32,406 nucleotides of DNA, taken from contig CALGBY010000036.1 of assembly GCA_937886445.1 (NCBI GenBank), positions 1-32,406 of the forward strand. Direction: 5' to 3'. A program made the translations under genes and the position numbers. How positions within the stretch are numbered: the first letter of the stretch is position 1; each line of letters opens with the position of its first letter. Under the pieces are notes generated by a model. It saw nothing but the letters and a program-made list of their open reading frames with translations. It was not told where the DNA came from and did not search any database. Shown here piece by piece: positions 16,383 through 23,500 of the stretch. This DNA comes from an uncultured Clostridia bacterium. GTDB lineage: Bacteria > Bacillota > Clostridia > Christensenellales > Aristaeellaceae.

Positions 16383-18150
16383 TTTCGTTGGCTCCTTCTT
16401 TATTTTTCATAGCGGCTTTCTTTGCCTTATACCTGGCATCTCTTTCCCGGTTCTTGGCGCGGCGGAGACGATCTTTCTCAATCGCCGCAAGCTCTTCGGG
16501 GGTCGGTTCCGGCTTTGGTATCTGGAAATTACCGATGAAGCGAAGATAGATATCGACCTGGATATGCCGTTCACCGTCAATTTTTGTCGGCGCGTGAACA
16601 AGGATCTTATCGATAAACTCATAGATCATCGGGGTCGTCAGTTCCTCGGCGTTTCTGTACTTTCGGGCCAGTGCCATGAAAGAAGCGATATTTTCGGTAT
16701 TGGCTTCGTATTCATCCAGGGTTGCCTGATCCGAAGAAAGGATCTCTTTCAGTTCCGCTTGTTCCTTTTCATAACCCGCATGCAGTTCATCGAAACGATC
16801 TTCCGGCATCTTGTCCAGCGCGAAAAGCTCGTACAGTTTCTTGATCAGCACATCCAGATCATCACAGCGTTTTTTCGCCTTTCGTATCCGGGCTTTCAGT
16901 TCCTTGGCAGCGGCTTCTTTTTTCAGTTGTGCCTCACTTCTCAGTTTCTGCTCAAATTCTTCCTCGTTTTCGATGGCGTATTTGCTGACTTCACGGATCG
17001 TTTGCAGGATCAAAGACCGGACAGTATTGGTACTGATACAGTGAGATACACATTTCAGCGTTGACCGTTTGTTGCTCAATGTGTAATTGGAGCAGTTATA
17101 CCCATCAAGGGAAAGAGAACCGTTTTCCTTCAATCCGCTCCGATGATTGTACATTCTAGCACCGCAGTCTGCGCAATACATGAGTCCGGTCAGCGGATTT
17201 GCTTCGCCCAGCGTATCGGTACGTTTTCTGCTTTTCAGCGCCCTTTGGGCGAGTTCCCATGTTTCCTTGCTGACAATCGCTTCATGCGTGTTTTCAAAAA
17301 TGACGTATTTCTCGGGGCTGTAGAATTGACGTTTGTCTCTGAAAAACCGTTTTCCGGAACGAAAGTTTACGGTATGTCCCATATACTCCGGATGTGTCAG
17401 GATACGGGTCACGGTAGCGCCGTTCCAATCGCAGGCCCGATCCGGATCGGTGATATAATCCTGACGCAGACCGCATTTGTGCTGAGAGAAATAGTAACCG
17501 GGACTGTCTACATGCTCCTTGGTAAGTGTTCGGGCGATATCAAACGGTCCATGTCCTTCGCAGGCGAGACGGTAGATTCGACGAACGATCTCCGCTGCCT
17601 CTTCATCGATCAGCCAGTGCAGTTTTTGATCCGGGGCCTTTTTGTATCCGTAGATACAGTTGTTATTGGTAGGAAGTCCGGCATGACCTTTCAGCTGATA
17701 CGCTGCATTCATTTTTCGTGACTGATCCTTCAGATACCATTCATTCATGACATTGAGGATGGGAACAAATTCGCCGGTTTCCGGGTTCAGATTGTCCACG
17801 CCGTTCGCAATCGCGATGAAACGGATGTTGAGTTTCAGGAACAGGACCTCTGTGTAATATCCGGTTTCCAGATAGTTTCGACCGATACGGCTCATGTCTT
17901 TGGCGATTACAATGCCGACCTTTCCAGCTTCGATGTCCGCGATCATTTCCTTCCACGCGGGACGGTTGAAGTCTTTTCCGCTCCATCCGTCATCTGTGTA
18001 GTGTTTGCAGTTGGTGAATCCGTGCTCATCGGCATAGTTTTTCAGATAAGTTTTCTGATTGATGATCGAGTTGGAATCACCCTGCAGGTCATCATCGCGC
18101 GATAATCGTTCATACAGCGCGGTGATCAGGTTCTCTTTGTTTTGCTTCAT
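16348..18150 (-). CDS. Large serine recombinase (TnpX-type), first of a tandem pair
   Basis: 600 aa. Same architecture as its downstream neighbour: catalytic Ser17 in ALYERLSRDD, DMSRIGRNYL, recombinase domain, zinc ribbon with CADCG, a coiled coil about 395-480, and a Lys/Arg-rich tail. The N-terminal ~100 residues look roughly 60-65% identical between the two, so they arose by duplication. The ATG at 18150 has GGAGAG upstream. No recognisable att site was found by eye in the 217-bp leader, though att sites of such enzymes often lie beside the gene. Confidence 0.92.
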   Translation of the reverse strand: MKQNKENLITALYERLSRDDDLQGDSNSIINQKTYLKNYADEHGFTNCKHYTDDGWSGKDFNRPAWKEMIADIEAGKVGIVIAKDMSRIGRNYLETGYYTEVLFLKLNIRFIAIANGVDNLNPETGEFVPILNVMNEWYLKDQSRKMNAAYQLKGHAGLPTNNNCIYGYKKAPDQKLHWLIDEEAAEIVRRIYRLACEGHGPFDIARTLTKEHVDSPGYYFSQHKCGLRQDYITDPDRACDWNGATVTRILTHPEYMGHTVNFRSGKRFFRDKRQFYSPEKYVIFENTHEAIVSKETWELAQRALKSRKRTDTLGEANPLTGLMYCADCGARMYNHRSGLKENGSLSLDGYNCSNYTLSNKRSTLKCVSHCISTNTVRSLILQTIREVSKYAIENEEEFEQKLRSEAQLKKEAAAKELKARIRKAKKRCDDLDVLIKKLYELFALDKMPEDRFDELHAGYEKEQAELKEILSSDQATLDEYEANTENIASFMALARKYRNAEELTTPMIYEFIDKILVHAPTKIDGERHIQVDIYLRFIGNFQIPKPEPTPEELAAIEKDRLRRAKNRERDARYKAKKAAMKNKEGANENDESEQIDRAV

Positions 18151-18367
18151 TTTCTATCTCTCCTTCCGAAGCAGATTATTTCCGCCTTCACCTATTGGAC
18201 AAAACAGAACTGATTTCGGAACTGTTTTTGAAAAAAAAGTAAAATATTTTTTCGGTGAGGCTTTCTTATTGATATATACAGTCAAAATCCAGCCTTGCCC
18301 TGAAATGCCGCATAATTGCAACAGAAATGATTTTAGCAGGGCTCTGGTTGCAAAAATGCAACCACGA
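18151..18367. other. Leader region of the recombinase pair
   Basis: 217 bp without a gene. It contains an A-tract (18229-18238) and, on the minus strand, TTGACT near 18281-18286 as a possible -35 without a clean -10. It is a candidate place for an att site or an element junction, since gene content changes here. Confidence 0.35.
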
Positions 18368-18670
18368 TCACGCGGAAATGAACCCGAGAACAGAATATAG
18401 CAGGTCAGCTATCTTGCCGATGATCCAGACAGCGGCATGCGGAAAAATTACGAGGAAGATTCCGATCCCTGCTGTCTGCCAGACCATGTGTTCCGGAGCG
18501 TGTGTGATCCATCCTGCGATAGAGCCGATGATGAAAATACCGGCCAGCAGATTTGTCGCGATAGATGAGATACCGATGAACAGGGAGCACAGCAGGTGGC
18601 AGATGAAAAGGACGATTGCCAGCGGAAATGTGATGATCTTGAGTGGGAATTTGATGATTCGGATCAGCAT
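18368..18670 (-). CDS. CD1845-like small membrane protein
   Basis: 100 aa from ATG 18670, with AGGAG 7 bases upstream; the longer upstream frame overlaps tnpV and a strong hairpin. Three or so hydrophobic segments: FPLKIITFPLAIVLFICHLL, LFIGISSIATNLLAGIFIIG and GIGIFLVIFPHAAVWIIG. This matches the CD1845-type membrane proteins of Tn1549-like conjugative elements, thought to belong to the transfer region; exact role unknown. A second member is at 19605. Confidence 0.7.
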   Translation of the reverse strand: MLIRIIKFPLKIITFPLAIVLFICHLLCSLFIGISSIATNLLAGIFIIGSIAGWITHAPEHMVWQTAGIGIFLVIFPHAAVWIIGKIADLLYSVLGFISA

Positions 18671-18694
18671 CAGCGGACTCCTTTCTGTCATGGG

Positions 18695-18716
18695 GACCGG
18701 GGAAAAATCCCCGGTC
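18695..18716 (-). other. Strong stem-loop before the CD1845-like gene
   Basis: Perfect 9-bp stem GACCGGGGA/TCCCCGGTC with a 4-base loop, between the tnpV stop and the ribosome-binding site of the next gene. There is no U-tract, so transcript processing or stabilisation is more likely than termination. Confidence 0.6.
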
Positions 18717-18729
18717 CGGAGCAGGGGTT

Positions 18730-19071
18730 TCAGGCATAAATCAGTTCGTTCATGATCAGTTTCTCTGCCTGAGCCTTCAGCGCGTTCATCTGCGCGACCC
18801 ATTCCATCTGGTCCGATGCTTTCAGACTTTCCGAAGGACGCAGGGGGCTGTTCATCATCAGATCCAACCGGTCATTGGCTGCATTGTCGATTTCGTGCAG
18901 ATGCTCCATGAGTTTTCCGGACAGCAGCAGATAATTGAATCTGCCGGGGTGTTCTTTCCGAAGATAGTCCATACGGAGCCGACCATATTTGCCCAACGGC
19001 TGTTGATCCTGTTCAGACAGTCCCATGTCGGGGAAAAGGTAGTCGCCACAACGGAAATAGTTCAGTTTCAT
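18730..19071 (-). CDS. tnpV: TnpV-family transposon-encoded protein
   Basis: 113 aa from ATG 19071, 7 bases after GGAGGA; an in-frame ATG two codons upstream is too close to that site. The family signature is visible throughout: GDYLFPDMGL, LGKYGRLRMDYLRKEHPG, LLLSGKLMEHLHEID, and DQMEWVAQMNALKAQAE ending in LIYA. TnpV proteins are named from Tn4451-like elements; their function is unknown. A related protein (about 45% identical by eye) is encoded at 29995-30354 inside the helicase gene. Confidence 0.85.
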   Translation of the reverse strand: MKLNYFRCGDYLFPDMGLSEQDQQPLGKYGRLRMDYLRKEHPGRFNYLLLSGKLMEHLHEIDNAANDRLDLMMNSPLRPSESLKASDQMEWVAQMNALKAQAEKLIMNELIYA

Positions 19072-19091
19072 TCTCATTCCTCCAATCAAAA

Positions 19092-19153
19092 ACAGTAGTC
19101 AGGATGTTCCGCGAACAAAGCGTCGCTTTGTTCCTTTACATTCTAACTACTGT
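19092..19153 (-). terminator. Long nested hairpin with U-tract between the relaxase fragment and tnpV
   Basis: Outer arms ACAGTAGTCAGGATGT (19092-19107) and an inverse copy (19138-19153, two mismatches) enclose a perfect inner GAACAAAGCG-T-CGCTTTGTTC (19113-19133). On the minus strand it is followed by TTTTT. The stop codon of the relaxase fragment lies inside the upstream arm. It could act as a terminator/attenuator or be the scar of an insertion. Confidence 0.6.
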
Positions 19154-19515
19154 ATATGTTCGTGATCTGTATGGGTGGCAACAATGAAAGCATGATTTCC
19201 TTTCAGTAATCTCATTGCAAGTTCATAGCCACATTGATTTGCTTCTTCCGGTGTGATTTCACCTGGCTTGAATGATTGCCGAAGCTGATAAGCGATAACT
19301 TCATGATCGTAATGCCGACCGGTATTAGCAATATACGAATTGCGCGCCAGTAGAAATTCGTGATCAACAGTTTCCGGATCACAAGCATAAGAAGATATCA
19401 ATTCACCACCATTTGTTTTTTCACTATTCATCGCGTACGCGGTACGTTCTTTCAAGCATTGTGCAATGGTCTTTCCTTTGTTGATATGCATTGGAATGAT
19501 ACGAGTAGTTGCCAT
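19147..19515 (-). pseudogene. Truncated VirD2-like (MOBP) relaxase, N-terminal fragment
   Basis: 122 aa against a usual length of about 400-600. The start ATG 19515 has AAAGGAG upstream. The N-terminus fits the Relaxase/Mobilization nuclease family closely: ATTRIIPMHINKGKTIAQCL, VIAYQLRQSFKPGEITPEEA, and GNHAFIVATHTDHEHI. The frame ends with a stop one residue into the place where the third metal-binding His should be (HxxxHI then Gln). Without that motif and the rest of the domain it should not nick DNA. The break coincides with the nested hairpin. It could still fold as a small DNA-binding remnant. The MobC-like gene upstream shows that this was once a full mobilization operon. Confidence 0.8.
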
Positions 19516-19546
19516 GACTTCTCCTTTCGCTTTGATAATAAATTAA

Positions 19547-19575
19547 GCCGCAACGGAGATGCTTTCCGCTGCGGC
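19547..19575 (-). other. GC-rich stem-loop before the relaxase fragment
   Basis: GCCGCAaCGGA and TCCGcTGCGGC arms with a short loop, between the membrane protein stop (19605) and the relaxase fragment's ribosome-binding site. Only a weak U-rich stretch follows, so processing or partial termination is possible. Confidence 0.55.
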
Positions 19576-19604
19576 ATGCTTTATGAGGTCTGCAATATAA
19601 ACTA

Positions 19605-19892
19605 TCAGCAGAGTAATCCTTCAAAGAAAGTACAAACACGATCCAAACGGTTCAACAAGAAATTAGAAATCGCAGGAAGTCCAATCGGACTGACCAGCCA
19701 GGTCAGAACAAGAAACGCAATTCCGTTCTGCCAGCTTCCGATGAAGAATTGCAGCAGAGCAAGAAGACCAAACACAGAAGTCAACAATCCGATCAACGAA
19801 GCAGCGATGGTTGTAATGAAAGCTGCGATGCCAAGCAGTAGCCGGGTTATCATCATGACAGGTGTTAAAGTGATTCGCAGTAAGGTCTTCAT
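19605..19892 (-). CDS. CD1845-like small membrane protein (second copy)
   Basis: 95 aa. Hydrophobic through most of its length: ITLTPVMMITRLLLGIAAFI, LIGLLTSVFGLLALLQFFIG, and a third segment around GIAFLVLTWLVSPIGLPAI. The layout and the ILVLT/SPIGLP type of ending match CD1845-type membrane proteins of Clostridial conjugative elements and its paralogue at 18368. ATG 19892 follows AAGGAGG by 9 bases. It lies between the MobC-like gene and the relaxase fragment, the usual place for such a gene. Confidence 0.65.
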   Translation of the reverse strand: MKTLLRITLTPVMMITRLLLGIAAFITTIAASLIGLLTSVFGLLALLQFFIGSWQNGIAFLVLTWLVSPIGLPAISNFLLNRLDRVCTFFEGLLC

Positions 19893-19906
19893 ATTGATAA
19901 GCCTCC

Positions 19907-20245
19907 TTAATTCAATCCCTCAAGCAACTTTAGAATTTGTTTCAGCAGATCCCAAAGCTCTTTCTGATTTTCGTTCAGTTCAACCAGTTCGGTTTCGTAG
20001 AGGTTTCCACCGCTATTGACGCGCTTTGTCAGTTGATTCAGATTGTTAGTCATGTTCCGCAGGAGAGAAATCAATTCACGAATCTCAGGAAGATCGAGCT
20101 TCAGAATATAGCCGTTCAATCCCATATTCCGAAAGTAAGCAGACAGTGTTTGAATATCCGCGCTACCAAGCTTCTGATCAATGCGCTTTAGTTCTTCATC
20201 CGACAGATGAACCTTGACAACATTCGGTCTTTTCTCCTTCGGCAT
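19907..20245 (-). CDS. MobC-like relaxosome protein
   Basis: 112 aa. N-terminal ribbon-helix-helix-like segment (NVVKVHLSDEELKRIDQKL, LSAYFRNMGLNG), then the MobC-type helical region (LISLLRNMTNNLNQLTKRVN) and a C-terminal helix. MobC proteins bind near oriT and help the relaxase melt and nick the strand. The gene is 6 bp downstream of the DUF3846-like stop and directly upstream of the membrane protein and relaxase fragment, the normal order of a mobilization operon. With its relaxase broken, it may be idle or may assist another relaxase. Confidence 0.8.
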   Translation of the reverse strand: MPKEKRPNVVKVHLSDEELKRIDQKLGSADIQTLSAYFRNMGLNGYILKLDLPEIRELISLLRNMTNNLNQLTKRVNSGGNLYETELVELNENQKELWDLLKQILKLLEGLN

Positions 20246-20250
20246 GTATA

Positions 20251-20745
20251 TTATCTCTCCGTTCTGTTATCCCAGCAAGGCTGTCGCCGATCCTGAGAAT
20301 TTTCTTTGGGATGGAGTGTATCGATAATTGAAGGCTTTGGATTGACCGCAGCGGCAATTGCTTGAATTGCCTCTCCGCGAATTGCTCCCATCTGACTGGC
20401 AATCTCTATTGCTTCATCCTGCGTAAGCATTTCGAGTTCTTCTTCTCCCGCTTTGACGATTACAGCATTGCCGATTATCATGTCTCCATGATTCTGAGAT
20501 TCATAAGCGAAGCTGGCAATGCAGTTGACGTATTTACCGCCGTCTTTCAGTTTGGCTTCTTCATCAATCATCATGACAAGGTTTTGCTCTGAAAGTGAAT
20601 TCGGTTCCACCAGCTCGATCCATTCGCATCCGATAGCACGGCGACCACAATCGAATATTTCCTCGTTTGGTTTGACTTGTATAAGCTTAATTTCTTGCGC
20701 GTCCGTCAGAAGGACACCATAAGTCTTTTCATTTGTATCGTTCAT
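20251..20745 (-). CDS. DUF3846-like protein
   Basis: 164 aa. The N-terminal ~110 residues fit DUF3846 (IKLIQVKPNEEIFDC, WIELVEPNSLSEQNLVMMID, GDMIIGNAVIVKAGEEE), a small domain common in Clostridial mobile elements and phages with no known role. A helical segment (AIEIASQMGAIRGEAIQAIA) and a polar tail follow. Its start overlaps the stop of the primase-like gene as ATGA, so both are translated from one transcript. Confidence 0.75.
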   Translation of the reverse strand: MNDTNEKTYGVLLTDAQEIKLIQVKPNEEIFDCGRRAIGCEWIELVEPNSLSEQNLVMMIDEEAKLKDGGKYVNCIASFAYESQNHGDMIIGNAVIVKAGEEELEMLTQDEAIEIASQMGAIRGEAIQAIAAAVNPKPSIIDTLHPKENSQDRRQPCWDNRTER

Positions 20746-21806
20746 AAGTATGCCTCCTGTTCCTTGGACTTAATCGATCTTTCTGTTTTTGTTTGCTGTG
20801 AATGGAGTGATGAAAGGATAGAAGTCTTTTCTAGCTCATCGATTTCTTTCCGGAACATACTGACGAAACCGTCCAATACGGCAGGATGTGTATCGACAGA
20901 ATAATCATATCTGCGATCAAATCCGGATTCGGCAGCAGTGTCTGGCAGTTGGACAGATGAAGCCCATTCTTTATTGCTCCTTGAAAAACGTCCGTCCCAT
21001 TCCTTATCTTGAATCGTGCTTGCAAGAACGAGCTTTACACGTTCAGGATCATGCCGAGCCAGTACGTCGGATATGACGCTTTGGTTCAAGTGCATACCAT
21101 CAAAGTTACGGGATACTGTTTCTTCGATATCCTTTTTACAAGCAACATTCTCGCGATGAGATGCCCGAAAAGCTTCCAACTCATTATGCTCACGGGCATA
21201 AGCACCGGACTGATAATAGATAGGGGTCTGATTGATTTCTTCCATTTGAACTATTCCTTTCTCCTGATATTCTTCCAGGATCATTCTTTTGTCTTCGTCT
21301 GAACCGAAGAGAAGTATGTCCAATGCGTAGTCAATCGGTTCCAGATTACGAATTGCTTCTATGAAGCGTGAATCCCATTCGACGCCATCAACTTTGGGAG
21401 CATATACTTCCTTCCATCTTTGAAGCTTATGATAGTAGTTGGTCAGCGTAATGAAGCACTCTGATAACTGCTGATTGAAAATATGTTTTTCTATCAATAT
21501 GGAATTTGATGGCTTGGGTACATAATGTTCTTCTTTGCCTATGGGAATGTTGAAATCTGTGGCGAGCTTTATTGCCGCATCTTTTTGCGATAATTGATAA
21601 AGGCGGGCGGTGAAGTTGATTACATCACCGTCCGCCTGACATCCAAAGCAATGAAAACGCTTATCGACTTTCATACTCGGATCATGGTCGTTATGAAAGG
21701 GACAGACACACATTCCGTTTCGTCCGATATCGATACCGTATTTTTCAGCAGCTTCACGCGTTGTTACGTTGTTCTTGATTGTATTGAATATATCCGCTGG
21801 TATCAC
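20742..21806 (-). CDS. CHC2 zinc-finger mini-primase-like protein
   Basis: 354 aa. The N-terminal ~85 residues are a DnaG-type CHC2 zinc finger with ligands C35, H38, C53 and C56 (CPFHNDHDPSM, FHCFGCQADGDVI), preceded by the usual VTTREAAEKYG. There is no Toprim catalytic domain; the rest is helical and unrecognised. Such short CHC2 proteins are common in mobile elements of Clostridia and may help replication or recipient-strand synthesis with a host partner. The frame opens with GTG 21806 right against AGGAA, a poor spacing, and a stop lies just upstream; a non-standard start one to seven codons later is possible. Overlaps the next gene by 4 bases. Confidence 0.8.
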   Translation of the reverse strand: MIPADIFNTIKNNVTTREAAEKYGIDIGRNGMCVCPFHNDHDPSMKVDKRFHCFGCQADGDVINFTARLYQLSQKDAAIKLATDFNIPIGKEEHYVPKPSNSILIEKHIFNQQLSECFITLTNYYHKLQRWKEVYAPKVDGVEWDSRFIEAIRNLEPIDYALDILLFGSDEDKRMILEEYQEKGIVQMEEINQTPIYYQSGAYAREHNELEAFRASHRENVACKKDIEETVSRNFDGMHLNQSVISDVLARHDPERVKLVLASTIQDKEWDGRFSRSNKEWASSVQLPDTAAESGFDRRYDYSVDTHPAVLDGFVSMFRKEIDELEKTSILSSLHSQQTKTERSIKSKEQEAYL

Positions 21807-21852
21807 TTCCTAAACGTATTTGGTCAATCTTGTGAGCTATGGACTGACTCGT

Positions 21853-21882
21853 TTGACAGGCGCTAATGCCTTGATATATAAT
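21853..21882 (+). promoter_or_regulatory. Strong sigma-A-type promoter for the HU gene
   Basis: Consensus TTGACA (21853-21858), 18-base spacer, consensus TATAAT (21877-21882), about 40 bp before the ATG. It overlaps the 5' side of the divergent primase operon, so both may share control. Confidence 0.85.
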
Positions 21883-21920
21883 GCTTGTGAGAACAAAAAC
21901 AATAAAAGGAGGGCTTTCCC

Positions 21921-22196
21921 ATGAACAAGACTGAATTGGTAGCTGCTCTGGCAGCAAAAGCTTCCATCACTAAGGTAGATGCAGAAAAATTCGTTAATAG
22001 CTTCGTTGCTACCGTAGAAGAAACCCTGGCCAAGGACGACAAGATCCAGTTGGTTGGCTTCGGCACATTCGAAGTGAAGACCCGTGCGGCTCGTACTGCT
22101 CGCAATCCCCGTACCGGCGAAGAAATCAAAATTGCTGCTGCTAAGGTTCCGGCGTTCAAAGCTGGTAAAGCTCTGAAAGACATCGTCAACAAGTAA
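21921..22196 (+). CDS. hup: HU-family DNA-binding protein
   Basis: 91 aa, exactly the normal HU length. Diagnostic: MNKTELVAALAAKA, VQLVGFGTFEV-type core (here IQLVGFGTFEVKTRAARTAR), the DNA-gripping arm NPRTGEEIKI, and VPAFKAGKALKDIVN. HU bends and compacts DNA and assists recombination and replication. AGGAGG is 9 bases before the ATG; with the consensus promoter and a strong terminator it forms its own highly expressed unit. It may be an element-carried HU that helps the nearby serine recombinases; a resident chromosomal HU cannot be excluded. Confidence 0.95.
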   Translation: MNKTELVAALAAKASITKVDAEKFVNSFVATVEETLAKDDKIQLVGFGTFEVKTRAARTARNPRTGEEIKIAAAKVPAFKAGKALKDIVNK

Positions 22197-22217
22197 GGTT
22201 TCTTCCTTTCTCTCCTT

Positions 22218-22247
22218 GAAGGCAGTACACGCTGCCTTCTTTTTTTG
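22218..22247 (+). terminator. Intrinsic terminator after the HU gene
   Basis: Perfect 8-bp stem GAAGGCAG-TACACG-CTGCCTTC followed by a long T run. Confidence 0.92.
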
Positions 22248-22519
22248 ATGGTGCAGAAAGTGGTTTGCCCTACAATATTGGACACACCTTTTAGTACTAA
22301 AATATTACATTTTTCATGTCAGACTTCAGAAAAGGGAGTATCAATTTAGGGTATGCCCATACGCTTTTATTTTCATGTGTAAACATAGACTTGGTTTTCT
22401 CATTTCCTTATGATTTCTTTATATACACTATTTTTTAACCACCCTAAGATGACGACAGCCTTGCGAATAGTTATCTGGGAATTGATAATGATATATCAAC
22501 TTACCAGGAGGCGATTGGT
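22248..22519 (+). other. Regulatory spacer before the resolvase gene
   Basis: No gene seen. It holds the palindrome at 22289, and a plausible promoter with TTGCGA (22461-22466), 17 bases, GATAAT (22484-22489), about 30 bp before the TTG start. The AT-rich middle may contain the resolvase's own recombination site, but no clear repeated pair was seen. Confidence 0.45.
22289..22302. promoter_or_regulatory. Perfect 14-bp palindrome, possible operator
   Basis: TTTTAGTACTAAAA in the spacer between the HU terminator and the resolvase gene, flanked by AATATT on both sides. It could bind a dimeric regulator or recombinase; no direct evidence. Confidence 0.4.
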
Positions 22520-23101
22520 TTGATCGTGTTTTATGCTCGCGTATCTACTGAAGAACAGAACGAAGCGCGCCAGGTTGAAACTGCGCATGAAGTACAGGCA
22601 GAAAAAATATTCCTTGATAAACTGTCGGGGAAGAACACTGAACGTCCGCAGCTGGAACAGATGATGAATTTTATTCGAGAGGGTGATACAGTCATCATTT
22701 CTGAAATATCGAGACTTGCTCGCAATACACAAGATCTTCTTTCACTGGTTGAACAGATGCGAAAAAAAGGTGTAGAGTTCCGTTCAGTAAAAGAATGTTT
22801 GGACACCACAACACCACAAGGAAAGTTTGTTCTTACTATATTCGCAGCGTTGGGAGAATTTGAACGTGAAATGATTCGCCAACGGCAAGCTGAAGGAATA
22901 GCTATCGCAAAACGTGATGGTAAGTATAGAGGCAGAAAGCCTATTGATTTAGATGAAGCATATTTCCGCTCTGTTTGTCGGGAATGGCAGTCTGGAAAAC
23001 GAACTGCTGTATCTATTGCAAAACAGTTTGGCTTCACAACCACTACCTTCTACAAGAAACTAAAGCTATTTGGAATTAAAAGAGATTACGAAGCAGATTA
23101 A
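22520..23101 (+). CDS. Small serine recombinase (resolvase/invertase family)
   Basis: 193 aa. Resolvase catalytic domain with Ser9 in VFYARVSTEEQ, IISEISRLARN arginines, the TPQGKFVLTIFAALGEFERE E-helix region and RQRQAEGIAIAK; the C-terminus (about 145-193) is a helix-turn-helix. It starts with TTG, supported by AGGAGG 7 bases upstream and no ATG in range. It is distantly similar to the recombinase at 9576. Transcribed with HU's orientation but after its terminator, from its own promoter. Likely resolves or inverts DNA of the element; target site unknown. Confidence 0.9.
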   Translation: MIVFYARVSTEEQNEARQVETAHEVQAEKIFLDKLSGKNTERPQLEQMMNFIREGDTVIISEISRLARNTQDLLSLVEQMRKKGVEFRSVKECLDTTTPQGKFVLTIFAALGEFEREMIRQRQAEGIAIAKRDGKYRGRKPIDLDEAYFRSVCREWQSGKRTAVSIAKQFGFTTTTFYKKLKLFGIKRDYEAD

Positions 23102-23106
23102 GAAAA

Positions 23107-23451
23107 TCAGCGTTCTTGCTCGTGCTTTTTCTTCTTGGGCATAGGTTCAACCAATTCTTTTTCGGTCTTTGGCTCGTACAGTCCGTGCATTCCGAATTTG
23201 GTGTAGAAATCAACACTATCGGATTTGACAGGTTCCTCAAGTTTCTTTCCAGTATATCCGCTATACATATCCCACAGTCCATCTTCGCGTTTGATAAAGA
23301 CACCGTGCCTGCCGAAGTCTACGGCAGAACCAGGCTTGATCTGTTCGAGCTGTTTTACAAATTCGTCACCCCAACCAAAATGCGGTGCTATCCGTTTCAA
23401 ACTTGGATCGACAGATGGATGCAGTGGACGTACATTATCATTCATAGTCAT
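23107..23451 (-). CDS. Small conserved-looking protein of unknown function
   Basis: 114 aa from ATG 23451, preceded by GGAGG with a good gap; longer frame reads back through a hairpin into the helicase gene. No family recognised. The middle is compact (RIAPHFGWGDEFVKQLEQI, GSAVDFGRHGVFIKREDG, LWDMYSGYTGKKL), and the C-terminus is Lys/Glu-rich (EPMPKKKKHEQER). It follows the helicase-methylase gene by 49 bp and probably shares its transcript. It converges with the resolvase gene, their ends 5 bp apart, without a visible terminator. Confidence 0.7.
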   Translation of the reverse strand: MTMNDNVRPLHPSVDPSLKRIAPHFGWGDEFVKQLEQIKPGSAVDFGRHGVFIKREDGLWDMYSGYTGKKLEEPVKSDSVDFYTKFGMHGLYEPKTEKELVEPMPKKKKHEQER

Positions 23452-23465
23452 TTTTCCTCCATGAA

Positions 23466-23494
23466 GCCGGCCCTGGACATATGCCAGAGCCGGC
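23466..23494 (-). other. GC-rich stem-loop between the helicase gene and the next gene
   Basis: GCCGGC-CCTGG and CCAGA-GCCGGC arms around a 7-base loop, directly upstream of the small gene's ribosome-binding site. No U-tract, so processing or stabilisation rather than termination is likely. Confidence 0.6.
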
Positions 23495-23500
23495 AATTGT

